This document shows positions 8,118 through 15,703 of a stretch of DNA of 64,000 bases, piece by piece (the stretch's first letter is position 1; each line of letters opens with the position of its first letter). The translations under genes were made by a program, and so were the position numbers. Below the pieces are notes generated by a model. The model worked only from the letters and a program-made list of their open reading frames with translations, had not been told where the DNA came from and did not search any database. Where the stretch lies: contig CAUUHW010000005.1 of NCBI GenBank assembly GCA_963545205.1, positions 62,001 to 126,000 of the forward strand, given 5' to 3'. The DNA comes from CAUTYU01 sp963545205. Lineage in GTDB: Bacteria > Desulfobacterota > Desulfovibrionia > Desulfovibrionales > Desulfomicrobiaceae.

Positions 8118-9427
8118 ATCCTTTTTTTATTACAGGAATAATGTTTATTTCTATGCTGTTACTTATGAGCACAGGACTTCCAATTGTGTACTGTCTTGGC
8201 TCAATAGGAACATTATCAGCCATGTTTTTATGGGGAGATGGTGCACTTGATATCATATATTTTTCGACAATGGAGCTTATGAATAACCTTGTATTAAGTG
8301 CAATCCCTCTTTTTATATTTATGGGATTTATACTACATGAATCACGCATAGCCAAGGATCTATTTGATACTGTTTATATATGGTCTGGCAGGATACGAGG
8401 AGCCCTTGGTATCGGAACAATACTTATTTGTGCATTGATGGCAGCTATGCTTGGAGTAAGCAGTGCCACAGTTCTTTCCATGGGGATAATTGCTGTTCCT
8501 GCCATGCTTGAAAGAAAATATAACCGCAGCCTGGCTGTTGGCATAGTACAGGCTGGTGGAGCCTTAGGATTTCTTATACCACCAAGCACAATGATGGTGA
8601 TGTATTCTTTTTTAACAGGCGTATCTGTAGGTAAATTATTTGCAGGGGGAATCATTCCTGGATTGATACTGGCAATATTATATTCAATTTATATAGGAAT
8701 ATTAGCCTGGCTACGTCCAGACACAGCCCCTGCTCTGAAAAATGAAGCACTTGTTCCCCTCAAAATAAAACTCCAGTCTCTTACTGCATTAACACTCCCC
8801 TTCCTACTGATTTCAGGCATTCTTGGATCAATTTTTTTAGGAATTACTTCTCCAACCGAAGCAGCCGCTATTGGCGCAGCAGGAGCAATATTTTGTGCCG
8901 CAATAAAAAAACGCCTTTCAATAAAAATGATACATAATGCATGTCGTCAAACTTTTGCGATCACAGGTTTTGCTGGATACATTATCATTGCCGCACTTGT
9001 TTTCAGCAAGGTTTATACGGGACTGGGAGCAACAGTCATGATCAAGCAGTTGGTAGTAAGCATGGATCCCAATCCCATTATGATTATGGCTGTAATCCAG
9101 TTAAGTTTTTTTATTCTCGGAATGTTTATGGATGACATTGCGATCCTGTTTATGTGTATGCCCATCTATATTCCCATTATTATCGCCTTAGGTTTTGATC
9201 CAATCTGGTTTGGTATTCTTTTTGTAATTAATATGCAAATGGCCTATATAACTCCGCCGTATGGTCTCAATCTTTTTTATATGAAATCTGTAGCTCCACC
9301 CGAAATCAGCCTGCATGACATATATCGTGGTGCAGTCCCTTTTATTTTAATCCAGGCAATATTTTTAGTTATTATGATATACTTCCCTCAACTATCAACA
9401 TGGCTACCCAATTATATATTTCAATAA
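8114..9427 (+). CDS. TRAP transporter large permease (DctM)
   Basis: A 437-residue inner-membrane protein with about a dozen hydrophobic segments, and DctM hallmarks AIPLFIFMGFIL, AGGALGFLIPPSTMMVMY, ITSPTEAAAIGAAGA and a late TPPYGLNLF. It is the Na+-driven translocation subunit. It is coupled to dctQ by an ATGA overlap and followed 40 bases later by the ureohydrolase. Confidence 0.95.
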   Translation: MNPFFITGIMFISMLLLMSTGLPIVYCLGSIGTLSAMFLWGDGALDIIYFSTMELMNNLVLSAIPLFIFMGFILHESRIAKDLFDTVYIWSGRIRGALGIGTILICALMAAMLGVSSATVLSMGIIAVPAMLERKYNRSLAVGIVQAGGALGFLIPPSTMMVMYSFLTGVSVGKLFAGGIIPGLILAILYSIYIGILAWLRPDTAPALKNEALVPLKIKLQSLTALTLPFLLISGILGSIFLGITSPTEAAAIGAAGAIFCAAIKKRLSIKMIHNACRQTFAITGFAGYIIIAALVFSKVYTGLGATVMIKQLVVSMDPNPIMIMAVIQLSFFILGMFMDDIAILFMCMPIYIPIIIALGFDPIWFGILFVINMQMAYITPPYGLNLFYMKSVAPPEISLHDIYRGAVPFILIQAIFLVIMIYFPQLSTWLPNYIFQ

Positions 9428-9467
9428 CATAAAAAATAAAGACATCAAACAATAAGGAGTAATATTT

Positions 9468-10418
9468 ATGTCTCATGTTAATTCACTTCAATCTCCAAGG
9501 TTTTGTGGAATCCGTACATTTATGCGTACACCTTTCCGATCCGCTCCAGAAGGAGCTGATATAGCAATTATTGGAGTACCATTTGACAGTGGAACATCTT
9601 ATCGTCCTGGGTCGCGATTTGGCCCGGCAGCTCTTCGAGAAGCATCAAATATACTCAAACCTTATTGCTACATATTAGATACAGATATCAATGAAGAACT
9701 CTCAATCGTTGATTGCGGTGATATTGATACTATTCCCGGCTATATGGAAGAAAGCCTGCATGCTATCTGCGAAAAGCTGATCCCTTTCTTTTCTTCTGGT
9801 ACCATTCCTGTCATCCTTGGAGGGGATCATTCTATCAGCCTCGGCATATTACGGGCAGTCAAAAAAATTCTGGGGCCAGTCGCGTTGGTACATTTTGATG
9901 CCCATAGCGATACGATTCCAAGCTATTACGAAAAACCATATAATCATGGAACTCCTTTTTATTGGGCTTTAAAAGAAAATCTTATTCTCCCTGAGCATTC
10001 CACTCAAGTGGGAATAAGAGGACCATTATACAGCCGTGAAGCACTCAGTTGGCCAAAATCACAGGGACTTCACATCGTCATGGGGGAAGAATTGCATCGT
10101 CGTGGCATTGATTCAGTCGCAGCAGAAATCATTCAACGGATAGGCAATCGTCCTGCATATCTTTCTTTTGATATTGATTTCCTCGATGCCGCCTCTGCAC
10201 CCGGGACAGGTACACCAGAAGTAGAGGGATTCACTACCTACGAAGCATTAACCATGGTTCGTTCCATATGCAGCCAGATTCACACTATAGGCATGGATCT
10301 GGTAGAGGTACTTCCAGATAAAGATCTGGCTGGCATTACAGCGCTGGCCGGTTCTTCTATCATTCATGCTTTTATAGTTTGCCAGGCAAAAAAACGGAAA
10401 GAATCGCGTTCCCTTTAA
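9468..10418 (+). CDS. Agmatinase/guanidino-acid ureohydrolase family enzyme
   Basis: 316 residues of the arginase/agmatinase fold. All binuclear Mn motifs are present: GGDHSIS (residue about 123), HFDAHSDT (about 145) and SFDIDFLDAASAPGTGTPE (about 233). The enzyme hydrolyses a guanidino group to urea plus an amine. The sequence resembles SpeB-like agmatinase, guanidinobutyrase and guanidinopropionase; the substrate loop does not decide among them. Canonical LDPAFAP reads LDAASAP here. AAGGAG precedes the ATG. Co-location with a TRAP importer and GntR regulator points to catabolism of an imported guanidino-carboxylate such as guanidinobutyrate rather than polyamine synthesis. Confidence 0.85.
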   Translation: MSHVNSLQSPRFCGIRTFMRTPFRSAPEGADIAIIGVPFDSGTSYRPGSRFGPAALREASNILKPYCYILDTDINEELSIVDCGDIDTIPGYMEESLHAICEKLIPFFSSGTIPVILGGDHSISLGILRAVKKILGPVALVHFDAHSDTIPSYYEKPYNHGTPFYWALKENLILPEHSTQVGIRGPLYSREALSWPKSQGLHIVMGEELHRRGIDSVAAEIIQRIGNRPAYLSFDIDFLDAASAPGTGTPEVEGFTTYEALTMVRSICSQIHTIGMDLVEVLPDKDLAGITALAGSSIIHAFIVCQAKKRKESRSL

Positions 10419-10444
10419 TTCACTCCCTCAAAAAGAATACTGCA

Positions 10445-10516
10445 GCCGCGCGTTCAAGTCGCTTCACTCACCCCAGAAGCAAAAGGACAGGTTCAATACA
10501 CGGGCCTGTCCTTTTT
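10445..10516 (+). repeat. Direct repeat copy 2: tRNA-His 3' fragment plus terminator
   Basis: Bases 10445-10475 match the last 31 bases of tRNA-His with one mismatch, which breaks a T-stem pair, and no 5' half precedes them, so this is not a functional tRNA. The following GGACAGG/CCTGTCC hairpin with T-run (10485-10516) copies the tRNA terminator and may now terminate the ureohydrolase operon. It marks the right edge of the 5-kb module. Confidence 0.8.
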
Positions 10517-10579
10517 GATGTCTAAAGCTGTTCAGTTGTCTTTGAAACTTGTCTTCATCACCGAACCTGTCTCTTTTTT

Positions 10580-11784
10580 TCAATTCTGGACAACGCGTTT
10601 GACAATGCTGTGCCTCCGCCAACCGGGACTCCAGCACCGGACCAGGTTGGGGTCGATGGAAAGGTTCTTGATGGAGATGTTCTGATATTGCCGGTGCAGG
10701 AATTCCTGTTTGGTAGGCACTGGGTCAGGTTGTTCGCCGGCCAGCCGAGCGACGATGCCCGCCGCCTGCCTGACCAGGCCGCGGCTGGTATCGGCCAGGG
10801 GGGCGAGGCGGCCCACAGCCTTTTTCAACTCGCCGTTGGTCGTCCTCTGCTCTCTCCATGCCACTTGCCGTTCTGTGATGGCCCTCCGGAAAGAATCCAC
10901 ATCCGCCTTGAACAACAGGATGGCGTCATCCAGCTCCTTGAGCGGTTCAACGTGGGGCGCGTGCTTGGCCAGGGTCCTGAGAAAGGGCTCGACCGCGCCG
11001 CGCAGTGTGTCCAGTACACCGATAAAATCTGACAGAGGTTCGACCTCTTTTACCTTCGCCGTCTTTCGTCGTGAAACAGGCCGAGCCCTTGTCCAGCGTA
11101 CGCCGGCAGTAGCCCGCCACCAGGTCGAGATAGCAACCGGTCTCACCCCGGTAGAGCCAGACGATGGCCAGCAGGTTCTGCTCCTGCTCGGGGGAGAAAT
11201 CGTAAATCTTGCGCGGTGACCTTGCGGTAGGTATTGCGGACGTCGAACATCAGCACCTTGTCGCGGTGCGCTTCCGGCTTGGCACGGTTGAGGAACCAGA
11301 GCTCGCAGGGGACGGTGCGGGTGTAGAAGAAGTTGGACTTGAACTCCTCAGGATTGAGGGTGCGCAGCAGCTGGCCGAGCACAGCGTTGTCGAGTTCCTG
11401 ATACTCGCTCTTGGGCAGCACGCCCCGCAGGCTCTCGTAGTCGGCCTCGATGGACTCCATGACTTTGATGATCGCCTTGGCGCGGTCGGCGCTGTCGGGC
11501 AGGGCCACCAGGGTGTCGAACTGGGCCTTGGGCTGCAGGAAGATGGCGCTCTTCTGCGAGAAATCCTCCTTGGTCAATGGCCGGGTCCTGCCGCCTCGGG
11601 TGGGCAGGTCTGCTTCGACGGTATCCTTGACCGCGAGATACCGGCTGTAGGCATGACGCAGGAAGATCAGGCCCATGACCGGCAGAAAATATTCGTTGCT
11701 GGCGTAGCTGGAATTGGCCCGCAGAGTGTCCGCCGCGCTCCAGAGCCGTTTTTTTATGGCTTCGATATGTTCAAGCTGGGCCAT
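10580..11784 (-). pseudogene. Decayed type I restriction-modification methyltransferase (hsdM remnant)
   Basis: The start at 11784 gives a normal HsdM N-terminal helical domain (IKKRLWSAADTLRANS; YFLPVMGLIFLRHAY; LGQLLRTLNPEE). At about 11343 the frame jumps straight to C-terminal HsdM sequence (FYTRTVPCELWFLNRAKPE), so roughly 250-300 residues holding the AdoMet-binding and NPPF catalytic motifs are deleted. A further frameshift at about 11200 moves the remainder (helical tail, DFIGVLDTLRGAVEPFLRTL) into another frame ending near 10580. No hsdS or hsdR is adjacent. The tract is much richer in G+C than its neighbours and abuts the tRNA-His repeat. It cannot make an active enzyme. Confidence 0.85.
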
Positions 11785-12067
11785 GCTTATATTTCCTTCT
11801 CAAAACATTTGAGGTTCACAAACCAGCCTTGCCATGCTGTATTGCTCGTCCAATAGATGTTTTTGTCGAATCTTTTTTGCACTGTTAACACCATTCATAA
11901 CGCCAAATTTATCATCTATAAGGTCGCAACTGTCAAGCATGACCCAGATTTTCTGAACAACTCAGCAGGCATCTGGGCTGTTGCAAGGCCTCGCAACCTT
12001 ATGCCCTTGACTTTTTCAGGGCCGTTTTTGGGGTTGGGCAGGGGATATATTTTTTGACAAAAAACAC

Positions 12068-12307
12068 ATGTACAATTGGAGAAACCGAAATGAATTATCC
12101 GGGCATACAGCAAATCCAGAATTTTCAGGCTGGACATGGGCCTTAGTGGAAGTGGATGAAAAGCTACTTGATGATACCGCGGAACAGGTAAATATTACCG
12201 TCCCGCGCCGAATCATCGCTCGTATTGATAGCTATGCCGCTCACCATGGAACAAGCCGCAGCAGGATTCTGGTCTCATCTGCATTGAACATGACAAGCTC
12301 AGTCTGA
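12068..12307 (+). pseudogene. C-terminal remnant of a HicB-family antitoxin
   Basis: Residues from about 20 onward (WALVEVDEKLLDDTAEQVN, then ITVPRRIIARIDSYAAHHG and SRSRILVSSAL) match the C-terminal ribbon-helix-helix DNA-binding part of HicB antitoxins. The N-terminal RNase-H-like half is absent, the first about 18 residues look random, and no hicA toxin lies beside it. Probably a dead fragment, possibly still able to bind DNA if translated. Confidence 0.6.
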
Positions 12308-12320
12308 ACGACTACCAATA

Positions 12321-12350
12321 AAGCTCCCCCTTTCCGGGGGCTGCCTGTTT
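12321..12350 (+). terminator. Probable terminator after the hicB remnant
   Basis: AGCTCCCCC and GGGGGCT form a stem with a small loop, followed by T-rich sequence. It separates the decayed region from the envelope operon at 12576. The stretch 12350-12575 shows no gene and no convincing promoter. Confidence 0.5.
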
Positions 12351-12575
12351 TTGCAGTTTTTGTTTCCAGACTGTTCTTGTCAGGTCAAAACTCCAAACCT
12401 GTTTTTCCGGATGCCATTCAAAAATTTTCCCGATTGCGCTATTTTTTCTCCCTATTCGGGTAGAAATTTCTGTATTTTTCAGATAGAAAACATGTTCATC
12501 TGTTTTAACAAATTTAAAAAATCCTGAACGCTTTTTTGCGTTTCCTTTTTGACAACCAACTAACAGGAGGAATCC

Positions 12576-13457
12576 ATGAAGAAAGTATGTTTAACCCTGC
12601 TTGTCTCTTTCTGCCTGGTCAGTATTGCCCAGGCCCATTCCGTGTGGATCAATGCCTTTGAATCCAATGCCCATCAACCAGGACATGTCATGGTTTCTTT
12701 GGGCTGGGGGCATGCCCTGCCCATGGATGATATTCTCAATTCCCCCAACGGGGCCATGCAGGTAGAGTCATTTGAACTGGTTGCCCCGGATATGAGCAGG
12801 ACCAGTCTGCAAAAACCATCTTCAGAAATCAGCAGGCCTTTTTTTACCTCTGGTAACTTTGACATATTCCCAGGAGAACTGGCAGTACAGAAAGTGGCGT
12901 TCAAAAAAGACACAAAACCTGGTGTGTATCAGTTTGCCCTGGCTTCCAGGCCCAATTTTTATACCCAGTACATTGACAAAAAGGGCAAAGAGCGCATGCT
13001 GCTCAAGCCCAGAAACGAAATAAAGGATATTGCCAGGGTGCTGATGTCGGTCAAATTTGAAGCCTTTGCCAAATCATACGCAACCGTGGGAAAGTGGACA
13101 AATCCCAAACCTCTTGGTCAGGCCCTGGAAATTATTCCCCGCACGGATCTGAGCAATGTGTGTGTTGGCGATCTGGTGGAAGTGGACGTGCTGTTTTACG
13201 GCAAACCCCTTTCCACCACAGCCAAAAGCATGGACTTTATCACGGCCCACAGTAACAGTTTCGGGCAAGGTGACAACTTCATGCTTTGCTCCTACCTCAT
13301 GGAGGGCAAGGCCCAGTTCCGGGTACAAAGTGCCGGGCAGTGGATGATCAGCGTCAATCATAAAGACGATGTCACCAGGGACGGGCCGTTAAAGGATCTG
13401 GTGGACAAGGCTGATCAGGTGTATCACGCGGCAACTCTGACTTTTACCGCAAAATAA
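12576..13457 (+). CDS. DUF4198-domain periplasmic protein
   Basis: 293 residues. A classic signal peptide (residues 1-20, ending AQA) leaves a mature N-terminus beginning HSVW, and such a terminal His is common in metal-handling DUF4198 proteins. The rest is beta-rich and shows the family's late HSNSFGQGDNF and GQWMISVNHKDD segments. AGGAGG precedes the ATG. It is the first gene of a same-strand group with a LolA-like carrier, a beta-barrel and an MMPL pump. DUF4198 proteins are often linked to nickel or cobalt uptake, but nothing here shows a metal transporter, so the role is open. Confidence 0.75.
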   Translation: MKKVCLTLLVSFCLVSIAQAHSVWINAFESNAHQPGHVMVSLGWGHALPMDDILNSPNGAMQVESFELVAPDMSRTSLQKPSSEISRPFFTSGNFDIFPGELAVQKVAFKKDTKPGVYQFALASRPNFYTQYIDKKGKERMLLKPRNEIKDIARVLMSVKFEAFAKSYATVGKWTNPKPLGQALEIIPRTDLSNVCVGDLVEVDVLFYGKPLSTTAKSMDFITAHSNSFGQGDNFMLCSYLMEGKAQFRVQSAGQWMISVNHKDDVTRDGPLKDLVDKADQVYHAATLTFTAK

Positions 13458-13486
13458 TTTCCTGACCGTCAGGAGATAATAAAATA

Positions 13487-13525
13487 CCGGACAGACTGGC
13501 AGTCAATTGAGGCCAATCTGCCCGG
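13487..13525 (+). other. Intergenic hairpin
   Basis: CCGGACAGACTGGC and GGCCAATCTGCCCGG form an imperfect stem between the DUF4198 gene and the LolA-like gene. No T-run follows. It may stabilise mRNA or attenuate; this is a structural observation only. Confidence 0.4.
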
Positions 13526-13550
13526 ATAACGAACATAAGGAAGAAAAACG

Positions 13551-14354
13551 GTGAAAAAATACAAATCAACATTTCATTATTGTATTGTACCTGCTGTTTT
13601 TATCATTTTTGTCCTGTGTACCGGGCAGTTCTGCCCTGCCCGGGAACTTTCCGGCAGGGATGTCATGGTACTGGAGGATGAACGCCCGGACGGAGATGAC
13701 CGGCACATGATAATGACCATGCGGCTGATCAACCGCCGCAATCGCGAGCGGGTACGTACTGTGGAAAGTTTTTCCAGGGATTACGGAAAGGACAGAAAAT
13801 CCGTGATGATGTTCCAGAAGCCGGCAGATGTCCGGGGAACCATGTTCCTTTCCTGGGAGTATGACACTCCAGACAGGGAAGATGACAAGTGGCTGTACAT
13901 GCCGGCCATGAAAAAGGTGCGCCGCATCAGCGGAGCTTCCAGAAATGAATATTTCATGGGAACAGACTATACCTATGACGACATGGGCGACCGCAATGTG
14001 GACGAGGACACCCATACCCTGCTGGGAAATGAACAGGTGGAGGGAATGGACTGCTGGAAGGTGGAATCCGTTCCCGTTGATCCCGAAGACATGTACACCC
14101 GCAAGGTCTTGTGGGTGGATAAAAACTCCCATCTCATTGTCAAGGGAGAATATTACGACAAGGACGGACTGGTAAAAGTCTACCGCGCCCTTGACGTGCG
14201 TCAGCAGGACGGTATCTGGATGACCTTTCGCTCCGAGATGGACAATGTGTCCCGTGAACATAAAACCGTCATGGAAATCAGCAAGATGGAATTTAACACC
14301 GGAGTGGATGATAATGTGTTTCGGGTGGCGACCATTCAGCGCGGCCGTTTCTGA
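13551..14354 (+). CDS. LolA-like outer-membrane lipoprotein-sorting family protein
   Basis: 267 residues beginning at GTG with AGGAAG upstream. An N-terminal hydrophobic signal (residues about 10-28, ending near CPAREL) exports it to the periplasm. The body matches the LolA-like family that travels with RND/MMPL pumps: REDDKWLYMPAMKKVRRIS, MGTDYTYDDMGDR and YTRKVLWVDKNSHLIVK. Such proteins carry lipids between membrane partners. The next genes encode a beta-barrel and an MMPL pump, consistent with a lipid-export system rather than the housekeeping Lol pathway. Confidence 0.85.
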   Translation: MKKYKSTFHYCIVPAVFIIFVLCTGQFCPARELSGRDVMVLEDERPDGDDRHMIMTMRLINRRNRERVRTVESFSRDYGKDRKSVMMFQKPADVRGTMFLSWEYDTPDREDDKWLYMPAMKKVRRISGASRNEYFMGTDYTYDDMGDRNVDEDTHTLLGNEQVEGMDCWKVESVPVDPEDMYTRKVLWVDKNSHLIVKGEYYDKDGLVKVYRALDVRQQDGIWMTFRSEMDNVSREHKTVMEISKMEFNTGVDDNVFRVATIQRGRF

Positions 14355-14393
14355 TTACCTGATCTGCCATACAACACCATCTGGTATCTGAGA

Positions 14394-15695
14394 ATGGGAA
14401 ATAAGAAATCTCTTTTTGTGAGAAATTGTTGCCGGATTTTTGTCTTTTGCTGTCTTGTTTATACGTTGATGATTTTTGATTCAGCCCAGGCGGCATCAGT
14501 CGGGCAAAAAAATCTGCTTCCTGACTGGCTGTCTTTTTCCGGCTGGCTGGATACAGTGCATTCTGTGAGAATCAGAAGTCCCCACGACAGAATGAGCTCC
14601 CGCGCCAGGCTCAGGCTTGAAGCAAAGGCCGATATTGACTGGCTTTATCTCTTTTACTCCCTGGACGCGGAAAAAAACTGGATCATCTCCAAAGAAACCG
14701 GGATTGATACGCATGAGTTCTGGCTGGAACATGCGGCCGATACCTGGGACATCCGCATGGGCCGCCAGATCATCATCTGGGGACAGGCAGACGGGGTGCA
14801 GATTACAGACATGATATCTCCGCCGGATCTGACCGAATCCATAACCCGTGACCTTGATGAAATCCGTATGCCAGTGGATGCGGTTCGTTTTCGTATTTTG
14901 GGCAATACTGTCACCAGCGAATTTATCCTGATTCCTGTTTTTCAAGAAGCCCTTTATCCACAGGGCGACAATCCCTGGGCCGTGTCTCAAAAAATCAGTG
15001 ACCAGTCGAACAGCACCGGAACCAATGTGGTTATTCTGCCCGCGGACAAGCCCGATACCTCACTGGAAAACATGGAGATTGCAGCCAGGGTTTCGGGGTA
15101 TTTTTCCGGTCTGGACGTGGCTGCTTCTGCTTTTTATACGTGGGACGACACTCCTGCCCTGCATCCTTCTCTGGATGGTCATACACTGGTCATCAACCCC
15201 AAGCACCACCGGCTGACAATATTCGGGCTTGCATTTTCCCGCCCTTGGTCAGATTTTGTGTTTCGGGGGGAAGCTGCCTTTTACCAGAGGCAGTATCTGG
15301 CCTGTTCTTCTCCGGCCAGTAAACCGTTAGCCAGAAATCTTGTCAAGTGGCTGGCCGGAGTGGACTGGACGCCAGGCAATGACTGGACAATTACCGCCCA
15401 GGTGGCTGGTCAGTCCATTTTCCATTATCGGCCTTCCCTTACAGCACGAAAAGACAGTTTTCTGGGCACGCTGAATATTTCCAGAAAGCTCATGAATGAG
15501 AGGCTGACAATCTCCAATATGCTGTATCTTGATTGTGACAACAGCGGTCTCTATGACCGGTTGAAAGCGGATTATGAAGTGTGTGACGGATTTCATCTGT
15601 CCGCGGGACTGGATATTTTTCAGGGTAATGGCGGACAATTCAAAAAATATGAAAACAATTCCCAGGTCTGGATCAAGGCCAAATATGATTTTTGA
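14394..15695 (+). CDS. Outer-membrane beta-barrel protein (DUF1302-like)
   Basis: 433 residues. A signal peptide ends near residue 34 (SAQAASVGQ). The remainder is rich in alternating amphipathic strands and ends in Phe (KAKYDF), the C-terminal residue typical of barrels recognised by Bam. The segment DIRMGRQIIIWGQADG followed by DMISPPD resembles DUF1302 proteins that accompany LolA-like and MMPL partners. It overlaps the start of the pump gene region, implying co-translation. Probably the outer-membrane endpoint of the transport route; family name is moderately sure. Confidence 0.7.
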   Translation: MGNKKSLFVRNCCRIFVFCCLVYTLMIFDSAQAASVGQKNLLPDWLSFSGWLDTVHSVRIRSPHDRMSSRARLRLEAKADIDWLYLFYSLDAEKNWIISKETGIDTHEFWLEHAADTWDIRMGRQIIIWGQADGVQITDMISPPDLTESITRDLDEIRMPVDAVRFRILGNTVTSEFILIPVFQEALYPQGDNPWAVSQKISDQSNSTGTNVVILPADKPDTSLENMEIAARVSGYFSGLDVAASAFYTWDDTPALHPSLDGHTLVINPKHHRLTIFGLAFSRPWSDFVFRGEAAFYQRQYLACSSPASKPLARNLVKWLAGVDWTPGNDWTITAQVAGQSIFHYRPSLTARKDSFLGTLNISRKLMNERLTISNMLYLDCDNSGLYDRLKADYEVCDGFHLSAGLDIFQGNGGQFKKYENNSQVWIKAKYDF

Positions 15696-15703
15696 GGTTT
15701 ATT

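Noticed and set aside
10445..10475. Second tRNA-His gene
   Set aside because: Only the 3' 31 bases are present with a T-stem mismatch; no acceptor 5' strand, D-arm or anticodon arm precedes them.
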